Assembly: GCA_030522415.1 (NCBI GenBank)
Contig: CM060104.1
Coordinates: forward strand, 15,473,729-15,537,728
Direction of reading: 5' to 3'
DNA length: 64,000 nt
From: Channallabes apus
Taxonomy: Eukaryota > Chordata > Actinopteri > Siluriformes > Clariidae
In this document: positions 52,902 through 64,000 of the stretch, in pieces
Layout: every line of letters starts with the position of its first letter
Numbering within the stretch: position 1 is the first letter of the stretch
Position numbers and translations under genes: made by a program
Notes under the pieces: generated by a model
What the model was told of the DNA's origin: nothing
Database searches by the model: none
What the model saw: the letters and a program-made list of their open reading frames with translations, nothing else

Positions 52902-52911
52902 ATACTTCGGC
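52902..52911 (+). promoter_or_regulatory. Self-primer binding site
   Basis: ATACTTCGGC, two bases after the 5' LTR, is perfectly complementary to GCCGAAGTAT at 52245-52254, just downstream of the TATA-like box. There is no room for a tRNA-type site before the ATG at 52913. This is the Tf1/sushi self-priming layout. Confidence 0.72.
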
Positions 52912-52912
52912 C

Positions 52913-55900
52913 ATGACGGACCCAGTAGACTTGGATCAATTAAGGCAGGCACTTTCACACCAGGGGGCGATGCTGAGCTCTCACCAACAAAATATCCAAC
53001 AGGTAAATCAGACTCTTTCCTCTATTTCCATTCAACTTCAGCAACTCCTAGATAATCCAATACCAGCTCCAGTGCACACCTCACATCATGAACCCCAGCT
53101 CCCAAACCCACAACCGTACAACGGGGAACCTGGAACCTGTCGCTCCTTTTTGTCCCAATGCTCCTTGCTTTTGGAGCTCCAGGCATCCTACTTCCCTACT
53201 GAACGCTCTAGGGTGGCTTATGTTATCACTCTCCTCACCGATCGTGCACGTGAATGGGGAACTGCTGTTTGGGATGTCAATGATCCTTGCTGCGCGACCT
53301 TCAGAACATTTACTGAGGAGATGAAGAGGGTTTTCGACCGCTCCCACTCCGGCAGAGATGCAGCCAGACAATTACTGGAGCTCCGCCAAGGACCCCGTTC
53401 TGCATATGATTATGCTATAGAGTTCCGCACGCTGGCTGCATCGGCAGACTGGGACACCCAAGCACTCTACGATGTCTTTCTTCACGGTCTCTCTGAAGAT
53501 GTCAAGGATCAGTTAATGAGGCAAGAGCTCCCCTGTGATTTCAATGGTCTGATGGAATTAGCGGGTCGTGTAGATGCTCGGCTAACTCAAAGACGCTGTT
53601 TTCGACCCAAGTTTTCTTCCAGTTCTGGACCCTCAGCACCACCACTGTCTTCTTCCAGCCGGCACACAGTACCCGGGATGGGCCCCAGTTCATACCCAGA
53701 GTCTATGCAGGTAAACAGAACCCGGATCTCCTTTGAAGAGCGTCAGCGGAGACTCCAATCTGGTTCTTGTCTTTATTGTGGCCAGAAGGGTCACTATGTT
53801 CCCCAGTGCCCTCTGAAAGCAAGAACTCCTCCAGTGAATCTAGGGACCCTGGAAGGGTCAGCCATGAACCAATCCCCTAGCTCACGCCCACTTCTACCTA
53901 CCATCATTGTCGCACAAGGCAGACCTCATGTGGTCCCTGCACTAATTGACTCTGGCTCAGACCAAAATCTGATGTCCGCCTCCAAAGTCAAGGATCTCAA
54001 CCTCTCAACTCAAGCTCTTGAGTCTCCATTAGCCGTTCGAGCCCTCGACGGCACTTCTCTGTCTTCCATTACTCGGCGTACAGAGCCAGTAATCCTTCGA
54101 GTATCTGGCAACCATTCTGAGGAACTCTCTTTTCTTGTTATGCATGATGCCCACTCCTCCTTGGTTCTTGGTCGACCTTGGCTGATCCGTCATAACCCAC
54201 ACATTGATTGGACTAAGAACACGATCCGAGAATGGAGTCCCTTGTGTCTAGCATCCTGCCTGAAGTCTGCTCACCGTTTCACAGTAACATCTCCTGCCAC
54301 TGAGGAGTTCCCTGACCTCTCAGCTGTTCCGCCTGATTACTCAGACCTCAAGCAGGTATTCAGTAAGTCACGTGCTCTCTCACTCCCCACCCACAGACCC
54401 TACGATTGTGCCATCGATCTCCTTCCAGGCACGACTCCTCCCCGGGGTCGATTATATTCATTATGCTCAAATGAGAGGGAAGCCATGGACAAATATATTT
54501 CTGAATCCCTTGCTGCTGGCATTATTCGTCCTTCTTCATCCCCCGCGGGGGCAGGATTCTTCTTTGTGGCCAAAAAGGACAAGACTTTACGACCATGTAT
54601 CGATTACAGGGGGCTTAATGAAATCACCATTAAGAATCGTTACCCTCTTCCCCTGATGTCCACAGCCTTCGACCTCCTTCAGGGGGCTAACATCTTCACC
54701 AAACTCGACCTGCGCAACGCTTATCACCTTGTCAGGATCAGGGAAGGGGATGAGTGGAAGACAGCTTTTAACACACCCTCGGGACACTATGAATACCTTG
54801 TAGTCCCATTCGGACTAGCCAATGCACCAGCCGTTTTCCAATCCTTGGTGAATGATGTTCTCAGGGATTTCCTGAATATCTTCACATTTGTCTATTTAGA
54901 TGACATTTTGATTTTTTCCCGTTCATTGGATGATCACAAGCTGCATGTTCGGCAAGTTCTTCAGAGACTCCTTGAAAACCAGCTATACGTAAAGGCAGAG
55001 AAATGTGAATTTCATCGTCAAACCGTCTCTTTCCTGGGTTTTATCATCGCCCCGTCTAAGATCGAAATGGATCCAGCTAAACTAAAAGCAGTAACCGACT
55101 GGCCAAGACCGTCTACCCGGAAAGACCTCCAGCGCTTTCTCGGGTTTGCTAACTTCTACCGCCGATTTATTAGGAACTACAGCTCAGTGGCCGCCCCACT
55201 CATCGCACTCACCTCCATTAAGGTTCCTTTTGATTGGTCTGATCAGGCAGAGGAGTCATTTGTCAAATTAAAGGACCGGTTCACCTCAGCACCCATCCTC
55301 ACGCAACCGGATTCCGCACTCCAGTTCATAGTGGAAGTAGATGCCTCGGACTCCGGTGTGGGGGCCGTACTTTCTCAGAGGTCTCCCGCCGATGGTAAAT
55401 TGCACCCTTGCTGCTTCTTCTCTCATCGCCTTTCCACCGCTGAGAAGAACTATGGTATCGGAGATCGGGAGCTGCTCGCGGTAAAACTGGCGCTGGAGGA
55501 ATGGAGACACTGGCTTGAGGGCACAGAGGTCCCGTTTCTCATCTGGACAGATCATAAAAACCTTGAATACCTCAAGTCAGCTAAACGCTTGAACTCTCGC
55601 CAAGCCAGATGGTCATTGCTCTTCTCACGTTTCAACTTCTCCCTATCTTATCGACCAGGGAACAAGAATACCAAGCCCGATGCCCTCTCTCGCCAGTTCA
55701 CTTCAGTCACGGGTGATTTTCCTCCACCGACTATTCTGCCACCACAATGTCTCATAGGCGCAACCCTGCTAGATGTCGAAGCTCTGGTAAAGCAAGTATT
55801 AGACCGGGAACCCGGCCCACCAGAAACACCACCTGGTAGGCTATTCGTGCCACCACTAGCACGTCCACGAGTCCTAGAATGGGGACATAGTTCAAGATTG

Positions 55901-57214
55901 GCCTGTCATCCCGGAGGAGCCCGTACTCTCGCACTAGTCCAACAGCGCTTCTGGTGGCCCTCCATCAGACAAGATACCCGACAATTCGTGTCTGCCTGCG
56001 ATGTCTGCACTCGCAACAAAGCCATCAATAAACCCCCAGCAGGCCTCCTGAGACCACTCCCAATTCCCCACAGACCATGGTCCCACATAGCCCTAGACTT
56101 TGTTACTGGACTCCCAGACTCAAATGGCTACACAAGCATCTTAACCATCGTCGATCATTTCTCCAAAGCGGTTCACTTTGTTCCCCTGTCTAAACTCCCC
56201 TCGGCCAAGGAAACGGCAGAGTTACTCATCCTGCATGTATTTCGCCTTCACGGTATCCCTGTAGACATTGTTTCTGACCGCGGACCCCAATTCTCCGCCC
56301 AATACTGGACAGCATTTTGTAGACTCATCGGTGCTACCCCCAGCCTCTCTTCTGGTTATCACCCTCAAACCAACGGCCAGACTGAGAGAGCCAATCAGGA
56401 TCTCGAAACAGCGATTCGATGTATGACCTCCCAAGACCCACGCTCCTGGAGCCGGATGCTACCGTGGATTGAATATGCACATAATTCACTACCCACATCA
56501 TCCACGGGCCTCTCACCATTCCAGTGCTGTCTCGGCTACCAACCTCCTTTGTTTCCGTCCCAAGAGGAGGAGGTGGCGGTTCCCTCAGCCCAAGCTTTCA
56601 TACGTCGCTGTAGAAGGACCTGGCAACGTGCAAGAGTGAGGCTTCGCCATGCCATAACCCTATTTAAGCGCCAAGCAGATCGCCGTCGCTCAACCGCCCC
56701 AACCTACCGCGTTGGTCATAGAGTCATGCTCTCCACCCGTAATGTCCCCATTAAAACAATTTCCCACAAGATATCTCCAAGGTTCATTGGGCCTTTCACC
56801 ATCTCCAAGATTATCAACCCTTGCACAGTCCGGCTACTCTTGCCATCCACAATGCGTCGCATCAATCCTTCATTCCACGTCTCCCAGATAAGACCAATAG
56901 TTTCATGCCCATTAAATCCACCCACCCGCCCTCCTCCTCCTCCCCGACTCATTGATGGTGGTGAGGCTTTCACCGTTCGCAGACTTTTGAAGGCACGACG
57001 ACGCGGTAAAGGGCTCCAATACTTAGTGGATTGGGAAGGTTATGGACCCGAGGAAAGAAGCTGGGTGCCATCCAGATTTATCTTAGATCCTTCCCTCATC
57101 ATCGATTTTCATCGAAAGAACCCAGAAGCCCCATCAGTAACGCCAGGTGGCGTCCATAGGAGGGGGGGTACTGTCATGCGCCAGCCAGATCAGCCAAGCA
57201 CATCCAAGTCATAA
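52913..57214 (+). CDS. Gypsy Gag-Pol polyprotein with chromodomain
   Basis: One uninterrupted frame encodes 1433 residues. Gag: retrotrans-gag region about 60-235, CCHC knuckle at Cys286, Cys289, His294, Cys299. Protease: LIDSGSDQN with Asp346. RT: YLDD at 661-664. RNase H: Asp810 and WTDHKNL near 880. Integrase: zinc finger before residue 1035 ([10 protein letters not shown]...CDVC), core Asp1062, Asp1122 and Glu1158 (spacing 59 and 35). Chromodomain: about 1352-1400, [17 protein letters not shown]. All motifs are intact. The ATG at 52913 is chosen because it is the first after the LTR and 2 bases after the primer site. Unlike the minus-strand gypsy, no frameshift is needed, so Gag and Pol would be made in equal amounts unless processing or decay adjusts them, as in Tf1. 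Confidence 0.97.
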   Translation: MTDPVDLDQLRQALSHQGAMLSSHQQNIQQVNQTLSSISIQLQQLLDNPIPAPVHTSHHEPQLPNPQPYNGEPGTCRSFLSQCSLLLELQASYFPTERSRVAYVITLLTDRAREWGTAVWDVNDPCCATFRTFTEEMKRVFDRSHSGRDAARQLLELRQGPRSAYDYAIEFRTLAASADWDTQALYDVFLHGLSEDVKDQLMRQELPCDFNGLMELAGRVDARLTQRRCFRPKFSSSSGPSAPPLSSSSRHTVPGMGPSSYPESMQVNRTRISFEERQRRLQSGSCLYCGQKGHYVPQCPLKARTPPVNLGTLEGSAMNQSPSSRPLLPTIIVAQGRPHVVPALIDSGSDQNLMSASKVKDLNLSTQALESPLAVRALDGTSLSSITRRTEPVILRVSGNHSEELSFLVMHDAHSSLVLGRPWLIRHNPHIDWTKNTIREWSPLCLASCLKSAHRFTVTSPATEEFPDLSAVPPDYSDLKQVFSKSRALSLPTHRPYDCAIDLLPGTTPPRGRLYSLCSNEREAMDKYISESLAAGIIRPSSSPAGAGFFFVAKKDKTLRPCIDYRGLNEITIKNRYPLPLMSTAFDLLQGANIFTKLDLRNAYHLVRIREGDEWKTAFNTPSGHYEYLVVPFGLANAPAVFQSLVNDVLRDFLNIFTFVYLDDILIFSRSLDDHKLHVRQVLQRLLENQLYVKAEKCEFHRQTVSFLGFIIAPSKIEMDPAKLKAVTDWPRPSTRKDLQRFLGFANFYRRFIRNYSSVAAPLIALTSIKVPFDWSDQAEESFVKLKDRFTSAPILTQPDSALQFIVEVDASDSGVGAVLSQRSPADGKLHPCCFFSHRLSTAEKNYGIGDRELLAVKLALEEWRHWLEGTEVPFLIWTDHKNLEYLKSAKRLNSRQARWSLLFSRFNFSLSYRPGNKNTKPDALSRQFTSVTGDFPPPTILPPQCLIGATLLDVEALVKQVLDREPGPPETPPGRLFVPPLARPRVLEWGHSSRLACHPGGARTLALVQQRFWWPSIRQDTRQFVSACDVCTRNKAINKPPAGLLRPLPIPHRPWSHIALDFVTGLPDSNGYTSILTIVDHFSKAVHFVPLSKLPSAKETAELLILHVFRLHGIPVDIVSDRGPQFSAQYWTAFCRLIGATPSLSSGYHPQTNGQTERANQDLETAIRCMTSQDPRSWSRMLPWIEYAHNSLPTSSTGLSPFQCCLGYQPPLFPSQEEEVAVPSAQAFIRRCRRTWQRARVRLRHAITLFKRQADRRRSTAPTYRVGHRVMLSTRNVPIKTISHKISPRFIGPFTISKIINPCTVRLLLPSTMRRINPSFHVSQIRPIVSCPLNPPTRPPPPPRLIDGGEAFTVRRLLKARRRGKGLQYLVDWEGYGPEERSWVPSRFILDPSLIIDFHRKNPEAPSVTPGGVHRRGGTVMRQPDQPSTSKS

Positions 57215-57975
57215 TTTCACCTAAGAAAGTCCTGCCTCCCTAACCAATTACCTTCGCACACCTGTAGCCCATCAGCAATCCACCTCTGCCTTTAAAAGGA
57301 AGCTTAGAATTTCACTCAGTGCCGAAGTATCTTACGTGCGTGCCTCTCGTCTTGTCAGTCTGTGAATTTCTCTAGTGCCCTGTATCTGTGTTTTGACCTC
57401 GATTGTTTCTGGATTTCGATTTCGTCTTTGCCCTCTGGATTTTCTCGTTTGGATTTGACTACGTGCATGACCTCGCCTGTTATCGACTTCGAATTTGGAT
57501 CACGCTTCTGGATTTCGTCTCTCTCGCTGCTGGATAACTGTTGCCGACCCTGCCTGTCCCACCGACCTCGATTCATGCTGTTTCCCGCAACCCGTGTGTG
57601 CTTGTGAGCTCTTCCGCGTTCGCGGACACCGCACAGGAGTGTTTTTGCCGATACGCACAGGCATTCAACCTCGAACGAATTCTCGCTCCAAACATCGGGC
57701 GCCGCGATCACACACACTCTGCCTTAGGCAAGGATTCACGCCCCTTTTCGGAGATTCTCTGTCACGCTCTGCTTCCGGGGTTGTGGAATTCCCCGCACGT
57801 CATCGACCCGCCTCCTCTCTCGTCACAGGGGATTTCTCCATTCATTCTGTTCACTCACATGTGCAGCCTGTCTCCCCTCTGCTCCTGCCGCATGGTGAAG
57901 ATCCTTTATGCTTTCCCATTAATAAAGCTGTTTGTCTGCAATTGGGTTCACTTCCATTTACTCTCGTCCCTGACA
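57172..57975 (+). repeat. Gypsy 3' LTR (804 bp)
   Basis: Same length and, by eye, the same sequence as 52096-52899. The last 14 codons and stop of Gag-Pol lie within its first 43 bases. Confidence 0.96.
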
Positions 57976-58040
57976 CAATGAGACAATGACCATTGTTAAA
58001 AGCGCTATATTAATAAAACTGAATTGAATTGAACACTCAA

Positions 58041-58529
58041 ATCCTAACCATTTCCTTTGTTGCAACATTTAACAATGTTATACGGAGTCCTTATGAATTG
58101 ATATTGAAACCATACCTTTGCTATGGTTGACATGAAGCTAAATTACAACGCTACCAACTGTTATAAACTGTTATCAAGGTGTTAACGATATGATAATGAC
58201 ATCAAACTGTACAAGTACCAACTACAGGATATCTACACTAGGGGAGACATGTTATAGAGAACTCCTTTTGCATCCTTGCTGGTGATTGATTAACACTGTG
58301 TTTCTTATTGTAAATATAAATGTGATTTTATGTAACTTGTACAATGTGCTTTTGTTGTAAATATAATTTAATAATATGTGATGTATAAATATTATAATAT
58401 AAAAAATTATAAAAGTTATCAGACTTTATTATGAAATTAACAGAAATTATCAAACCACAGCGTTTTAGATTAAAACATTTTTATTGTGCATCTGATTTTA
58501 ACATGTAATTCAACCCAAATTTAACATTC
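58041..58529. other. Intergenic, nothing recognised
   Basis: AT-rich DNA between LINE B and a Tc1 relic; no gene or repeat is recognised. Confidence 0.55.
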
Positions 58530-59540
58530 TTGCTGGAAATCCTCCAGGCTAGAGAGAAGGAAGACCTTTTAGCATGTTATCAGCATTCAGTTCAAAAGCC
58601 AGCATCTCTGACGGTATTGGGGCGCATTATTGCGTACAGTATGGGCAGCTTGCATGTGTTGGAAGGCACTAAATCAAATTCAAATCAAATTTTATTTTAT
58701 TTGTCACATACACAGTCATACACAGTACGATATGTAGTGAAATGCTTATACGACCGCCTGTGACCTTAAAATTTTTTAAAAACAATTGACAAGAAATAAG
58801 AGAGAAATGGAAAAAGAAGCAAGAAATAAATAAATAGTTTAACTATAAGAAGTTAGACCAAAATATAAAAGTTTTCGAAATATATAAGAAATATAAAACT
58901 TTTCTGTACAAGACAAAATAAATTTAAATTTAAATGCAAGTAAAAAGTTGAATGAATGAAAAATGCCCAGAAGTGTGCTCTATGAATCCTCAAAGGTATA
59001 TCAAGGTTTTACACAATGTCTATTTCAGGGAAGGCCTTGTGTATTTCAGCAGCACAATGCAAAACCACATACTGCAACTACTGTATTACAATAACATACA
59101 TTCGTAGTAGAAGCAAGGCCATGTTCACCTATAAACAACAGTTGGTTCATCATTAAACAAAAAATATGTCAAAGACAACCATGAGCTCTTTTGCAGCTGG
59201 AAACCTATTTTAGGAAAGAATGGGACCAAATTCCAACACCAAAACTCCAGAAACTCACAACCTCAGTGCCCAGACATCTTCAAACTGTTTTGAAAAAAAG
59301 AGGAGATGCTACACCATTGTAAACATGTCCCTATCCCAACTTTTTTGAGACCTGTAGCAAGCCTCAAATTGGAAATTAGTTCATTTTGTGCATAAATTGT
59401 AACATTTTCAACAGTTCAACATTTTCAACATTTGTTATGTTGTATAGCGAATAAAATATTGGGTCATGTGATTTGAAAGTCTTTATGTATTAATTTTATT
59501 CAAAGTAAAAAAAAAAAAACTTTTCCAGAATTCGGGTTGT
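58530..59540 (+). mobile_element. Tc1 relic with inserted L2 tail
   Basis: Plus-strand remnants of a Tc1 transposase ([28 protein letters not shown] at about 58575-58660; C-terminal remnants near 59160-59300) end in a decayed terminus GAATTCGGGTTGTA (59527-59540). At 58672-58960 a minus-strand L2 3' UTR (CACAGTCATACACAGTACGATA, as at 37050-37080) interrupts it. It is related to, but older than, the Tc1 at 59842. Confidence 0.75.
58672..58960 (-). mobile_element. 5'-truncated L2 3' end
   Basis: It matches the 3' UTR of the L2 at 37023-37200 (AATCAAATTCAAAT tail, ACAGTACGATATG, GTGAAATGCTTA). There is no coding sequence. Confidence 0.8.
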
Positions 59541-59841
59541 ATATTTTTCAATCGTGTTTAATCAGCACTATTTTTTTATATATTATTTTGTTAATTTTTA
59601 CATTACTTTGATCGACATTTAATATGAGGATTTTTGGCTGCAGAATGCTGCTGAATGTGGCCAAATAAGTGAGGAGGTGGTACCAGTGCTTAGGAATTGA
59701 TAATGACTGGATAACGGTGCTTAAGACTGAATAAAGACTTGATATCGGCTCTAAATAATAGACAACAAGGCATTACCTACATTTTTTTAATGTGCTCCAA
59801 TTTTCCTCCTGACTCAACACCACCAAACAAGACAGAATTTA

Positions 59842-61408
59842 CAAACCGGATTCCAAAAAAGTTGGGACACTAAACAAATTGTGAATAAAAACTGAATGCA
59901 ATGATGTGGAGATGGCAAATGTCAATATTTTATTCAGAATAGAACATAAATCACGGAACAAAAGTTTAAACTGAGAAAATGTATCATTTTAAGGGAAAAA
60001 TATGGTGAATCAAAATGTCATGTTGTCAACAAATCCCAAAAAAGTTGGGACAAGGCCATTTTCACCACTGTGTGGCATCTCCCCTTCTTCTTACAACACT
60101 CAACAGACGTCTGGGGACCAAGGAGACCAGTTTCTCAAGTTTAGAAATAGGAATGCTCTCCCATTCTTGTCTAATACAGGCCTCTAATTGTTCAATCGTC
60201 TTGGGCTTCTTTGTCGCACCTTCCTCTTTATGATGCGCCAAATGTTCTCTATAGGGGAAAGATCTGGACTGCAGACTGGCCATTTCAGTACCCGGATCCT
60301 TCTCCTACGCAGCCATGATGCTGTGATTGATGCAGAATGTGCTCTGGCATTATCTTGTTGAAAAATGCAGGGTCTTCCCTGAAAGAGATGACTAGATGTT
60401 GTTCTAGAACCTGAATATATTTTTCTGCATTGATGGTGCCTTTCCAGACATGCAAGCTGCCCATGCCACACGCACTCATGCAACCCCATACCATCAGAGA
60501 TGCAGGCTTCTGAACTGAGCGTTGATAACAACTTGGGTTGTCCTTGTCCTCTTTGGTCCGGATGACATGGCGTCCCACATTTCCAACAAGAACTTCGAAT
60601 CGTGACTCGTCTGACACAGAACAGTCTTCCATTCCAGTCTTCCATCCCTGGACCAATAAAAACGCCTGTGCTTGTGGATCTTGCTTAGAAATGGCTTCTT
60701 CTTTGCACTGTAGAGTTTCAGCTAGCAACGGCGAATGGCACGGTGGATTGTGTTCATTGACAATTGTTTCTGGAAGTATTCCTGAGCCCATTCTGTGATT
60801 TCCTTTACAGTAGCATTCCTGTTTGTGGTGCAGTGTCGTTTAAGGGCCCGGAGATCACGGGCATCCAGTATGGTGTTACGCCCTTGACCCTTACGCACAG
60901 AGATTGTTCCAGATTCTCTGAATCTTCGGATGATATTATGCACAGTTGATGATGATAACTGCAAAGTATTTGCAATTTTTCACTGGGTGACACCTTTCTG
61001 ATATTGCTCCACTATCTTTCTGCGCAACATTGTGGGAATTGGTGATCCTCTACCCATCTTGGCTTCTGAGAGACACTGCCACTCTGAGAAGCTCTTTTTA
61101 TACCCAATCATGTTGCCAATTAACCTAATTACTGTTAATTGGTCTTCCAGCTCTTTGTTATGCTCAAATTAACTTTTTCCAGCCTCTTATTGCTACTTGT
61201 CCCAACTTTTTTGGGATTTGTTGACACCATGAAATTTGTAATCAACATATTTTTCCTTTAAAATGATACATTTTCTTGGATTAAACTTTTGATCTGTCAT
61301 CTATGTTCTATTCTGAATAAAATATTGACATTTGCCATCTCCACATCATTGCATTCAGTTTTTATTCACAATTTGTTTAGTGTCCCAACTTTTTTGGAAT
61401 CCGGTTTG
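59842..61408 (-). mobile_element. Tc1-type transposon with long inverted repeats
   Basis: Termini CAAACCGGATTCCAAAAAAG on both ends are flanked by TA (59840-59841 and 61409-61410). The inverted repeats extend about 165 bp (59842-60005 and 61240-61408) with some mismatches. Length 1567 bp. Confidence 0.93.
60072..61057 (-). pseudogene. Tc1 transposase, broken
   Basis: The ATG at 61057 opens the helix-turn-helix region and hits a stop after 25 codons, where VTQ is followed by TGA. The next part is open (STVHNIIRRFRESGTI, linker [18 protein letters not shown]). Further on, the DDE domain is scattered over frames: [17 protein letters not shown] and [31 protein letters not shown] (second Asp) and PIENIWRIIK (Glu). 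At least one stop and two frame changes are present. It is inactive. Confidence 0.88.
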
Positions 61409-61410
61409 TA

Positions 61411-62624
61411 CATTGAGCCCAAAAGAAGCTGTAAGGAGTGATTACTGATACCTAACAAGCTCTCCATTGGTGTAGATTTGGTAGCAAATTCCGCTGAGTA
61501 GAATGGGGGTATAAGGATATTTGTTGGCAGAGCAAAATAACTGGTTAAGTAAAGTAAACATAATAATTTGTTAATAATGAATGATGTTTGTGGAACTGTT
61601 GTATGAAAGCAATATCACATACAATATAAAATGTGGCACTTGAAGTGCTGTTGTGCACAGCTGCTGAAACAGTTTTCTCCTCACATAATGTCTATTCCTA
61701 CAGTAGGTCAAGTCTCATCTGCTTGTTTTTCTATCAAAATAATGGTTTATTTTGCAGCAATTCAACCATGAACAATGTCTCCTCTGTCTCCTCTGAACAA
61801 TGGATGTTGAAATACTGTATGTCTGCCACTTGAACTCTGAGACGCATTTATGTAGGTTCTAATCCTGTTATAAATCAGCAGTTTCTAAGGATGGTCATTC
61901 CAAAACTTATCCTCTGGTTTCTATTTTCTGAAACAGTCCTCACGAGTCACAGTTTCATCATGGCTTTTGATGGTTTTAGTGATCATACTTCAAAGATCTT
62001 GAGATATTTCGGATTAACAGACCTTCATTTCATAAAGTAACGATGAACTTTCTTTTCTCTTTACTTAGTTGAGTGTTTCTTGCCATGATATGGATTTGTA
62101 CACTATTTGTAGTAGCACTAATAGGGATATTGACCAGAGAAGATAAGGGGTAAAATATTTTATTCATATCTGCATCCAGTTGTTTCATAACATTCATTTA
62201 CCAGATTGGCCAAGCAGTACCTCTATCAGTACTAATGGCCAATTAGCTGAGGAAGTGATACAGTGAGGAAGGGAGACAGTGATTACATACTGTAATAGGG
62301 AGTACATAACCACTAGCAGTGTGTCACTTTAACTTTTTTGAGAAAGTTTGTTTTGCAATCCATTATATATTTAATTCTATGAAAATGGTGGATTTGTAGA
62401 TTTACTTTTCAGGGCCAGCCAAACAACTTAATCTATTCAGTTATCTATAAAAATATTATGAGGGACATTTAGTTCAAAATGGGAAATGTGATGAAATTTC
62501 TCATGAATGAAGGCATAAAAACTGTTGAAATTTGCAGTAAAACATTTGAATAGTGCAAACATTTTAAAGGAGGCCATACTGTACGTCTATGACTGACAAT
62601 CCAGGTTGAGGTGGTTCAGAGGCT
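61411..62624. other. Intergenic, no gene recognised
   Basis: AT-rich DNA. The segment 61800-62100 has Tc1-linker-like AT content but no recognisable transposase; I claim nothing in it. Confidence 0.5.
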
Positions 62625-63108
62625 CCTACAGTTGTTTCAGAGAAGGACCAGTCAGTTTCTGCTCCATGATGGTTAGGAGCTACACATTACTGCTCCTGAG
62701 CTCCCAGGGATCCAGACCCCCTCTGTCCCCCGCAACTGTCTGACTCATCCTGGTGCCGAACTGGACTCCAAGTTAACTTGGACATCTTCTGTTATCTTGA
62801 ACTTCCAACTGCCTAACACAGTATGTATGAAAAACAATTCCTGCTATCCGTTATCACCTAACTGAGAATAGGTTCCCTGTTGAGTCTGGTTCCTCTTAAA
62901 ATTTCTTCCTATTGCCCTCTCAGGGTTTTTTTCCTTGCCACCGTCGGCATCGGCTTGCTCATCAGGGACAATCTGGGAATATGATTCATACTGTACACAT
63001 TTTCTCACATCTCATACACATTTGCATAATTTTCTTTTGGTTTTGTGAAGCTGCTGTGAGACAATGACCATTGTTAAAAGCGCTATATGAATAAAATTTT
63101 ATTGAATT
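62625..63108 (+). mobile_element. 5'-truncated L2-like LINE C tail
   Basis: 3' UTR only: AGAAGGACCAGTCAG, TTCTTCCTATTGCC, TTTTTTTCCTTGCCACC and the end GTTAAAAGCGCTATATGAAT followed by AATAAAATTTTATTGAAT. Same family as LINE A and LINE B. Confidence 0.8.
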
Positions 63109-64000
63109 CCATGAGTGGAATGCTCTCAGAAAAAAAAAAGGTTACAGTTTGATCACCAAAGGCGCTCTGTTTTTGCAGGACAATGTACAACTTTGTACTG
63201 CCCACTGCACCATTTGCATTTACAGGTACTCTCCTGGTTGTTATTGCCATTGTACTGACAGTGCGGCAAGAATTTTGTTTGGGCCATTAATGGAGTTCCA
63301 GACAGTGTTTTAGCAGTGACAATGACGTGACGTACAGGCAGTCTGATCATGGCTCAAGTGTACTGAAAAAAGTTCTACTTGATGTATCCAGATACTAGTG
63401 AAATGCTGAGAAATGTGCATTTGCGTAGCAGGGCATTTTATAGAAAAATAATGGTAGTTTCTACACTCCTAATTGTATTCTGTTATTCCGCACAATTAAA
63501 AGTGCTAGTTTGATCTCAATGGCCCTCATATTTTTTTATTCATTTTAGAAATACTTAAAGCAAGGGGAAGTGTTAGCCTATGGTACTCACTGCACTCAGT
63601 AAAGCTGACTGCAACAAAAATTTTATTACTAAATAATAATAAATAAATATATAAAAGAGATGCCTCTGAAATCCATGTCAAGACGGTGTCTGAGCTCTTT
63701 TGAATAGAATGCGTAAGTTTCTCTTTCGCTGTCAATACAAAACAATGGTAATCCATTCACACAATCCATTAAAGGTCACACAGAGGTTTAATTTTCCTGG
63801 CTTTCACATTTCCAGTGCAACTAATAGTCATCCATGGAAATTAAAATGCAATGTGCAATGTGTAGGTGTGCTCTTGATGCCAAAACGGCAGGAAAAATGG
63901 TGAGCATGTGTTGTACACAGCTGATGCCTAACACCAAGAAGTTGAGGATTCGGGGAAATCCAACCTTGTCAATGACACTCTGGAATGCAAGTGTGATGGG
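63109..64000. other. Intergenic, nothing recognised
   Basis: AT-rich host DNA to the window end; no gene, repeat or RNA gene is supported. Confidence 0.5.

Larger units (their letters stand above)
52096..57975 (+). mobile_element. Full-length Ty3/gypsy element, single-frame Gag-Pol
   Basis: Two LTRs of 804 bp, identical as far as I can read, are flanked by a perfect CAATG duplication (52091-52095 and 57976-57980). A single 1433-codon Gag-Pol frame starts 13 bases after the 5' LTR and ends 43 bases inside the 3' LTR. Polypurine tract GGGGGGG lies at 57162-57168. The insertion is in the 3' UTR of LINE B. Everything visible is intact, so it is a candidate for a currently active element. Confidence 0.97.
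50062..58036 (+). mobile_element. L2-like LINE B, split by gypsy
   Basis: A 5'-truncated plus-strand LINE covers 50062-52095 and resumes for its last 61 bases at 57976-58036 (GACCATTGTTAAAAGCGCTA...AATAAAACTGAATTG). The gypsy inserted in the 3' UTR at CAATG. The 3' end matches LINE A and LINE C, so this is one family. Confidence 0.85.

Noticed and set aside
52913..57214. Programmed frameshift in the plus-strand gypsy
   Set aside because: Gag and Pol are in one continuous frame, so no recoding is needed.
52279..57717. Identical 120-codon minus-strand frames at 52279-52641 and 57355-57717
   Set aside because: They lie at the same place in both LTRs of the gypsy, so the repetition is explained by the LTRs; no coding evidence.
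44148..58036. Envelope gene that would make one of the LTR elements an endogenous retrovirus
   Set aside because: No signal peptide, furin-type site or transmembrane subunit is seen between pol and any 3' LTR; the gypsy and BEL elements go from integrase to the LTR.

Overview
This window looks like teleost fish intergenic DNA crowded with transposable elements. I found no host protein-coding gene, rRNA, functional tRNA gene or CRISPR array that I could support. The diagnosis rests on spliced vertebrate-type Harbinger genes, a DIRS retrotransposon, BEL/Pao and chromodomain Ty3/gypsy elements, L2-like LINEs, tRNA-headed SINEs with ATTC tails, Tc1 transposons and many CA/GT microsatellites. I cannot fix the species; an otophysan fish (catfish or relative) is only a guess.

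Layout. 1-2060: host DNA holding a compact non-autonomous LTR element (356-1830, minus). 4067-6205: multiply deleted gypsy relic. 6208-7769: decayed Tc1. 10825-11750: SINE split by a palindromic Harbinger-type MITE. 12129-17068: DIRS retrotransposon with RT/RNase H, tyrosine recombinase, inverted repeats and internal complementary region. 17516-28735: a four-layer nest, in which a hAT-like MITE holds a two-gene Harbinger transposon, whose second gene holds an apparently intact gypsy; the MITE also holds a solo LTR of that gypsy lineage. 30964-31671: G/C-rich MITE. 32378-33747: Tc1. 35200-36330: gypsy relic. 36342-43880: an L2-like LINE split by a long solo LTR (which itself holds an opposite-strand L2) and by a SINE. 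44148-50062: decayed BEL/Pao element without an integrase core. 50062-58036: a second LINE of the same family, whose 3' UTR holds a young full-length gypsy (52096-57975). 58530-61408: two Tc1 copies. 62625-63108: a third LINE tail.

How the parts work. Both full-length gypsy elements are chromodomain (Tf1/sushi-like) elements. Neither has a tRNA-type primer-binding site. Each instead carries, next to the 5' LTR, a 10-11 nt sequence complementary to the predicted 5' end of its own transcript, as in Tf1 self-priming; the small LTR element at 356-1830 shows the same arrangement. The minus-strand gypsy separates gag and pol by a textbook -1 frameshift cassette (GGGAAAC, 7-nt spacer, 9-bp stem containing the gag stop), while the plus-strand gypsy encodes Gag-Pol in one 1433-codon frame. 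By eye the LTR pairs of both are identical, and target-site duplications are perfect, so both insertions look recent.

Limits. All calls are by reading; no alignments or database searches were run. Family names below superfamily level, old-repeat boundaries and statements about conserved host elements are tentative.
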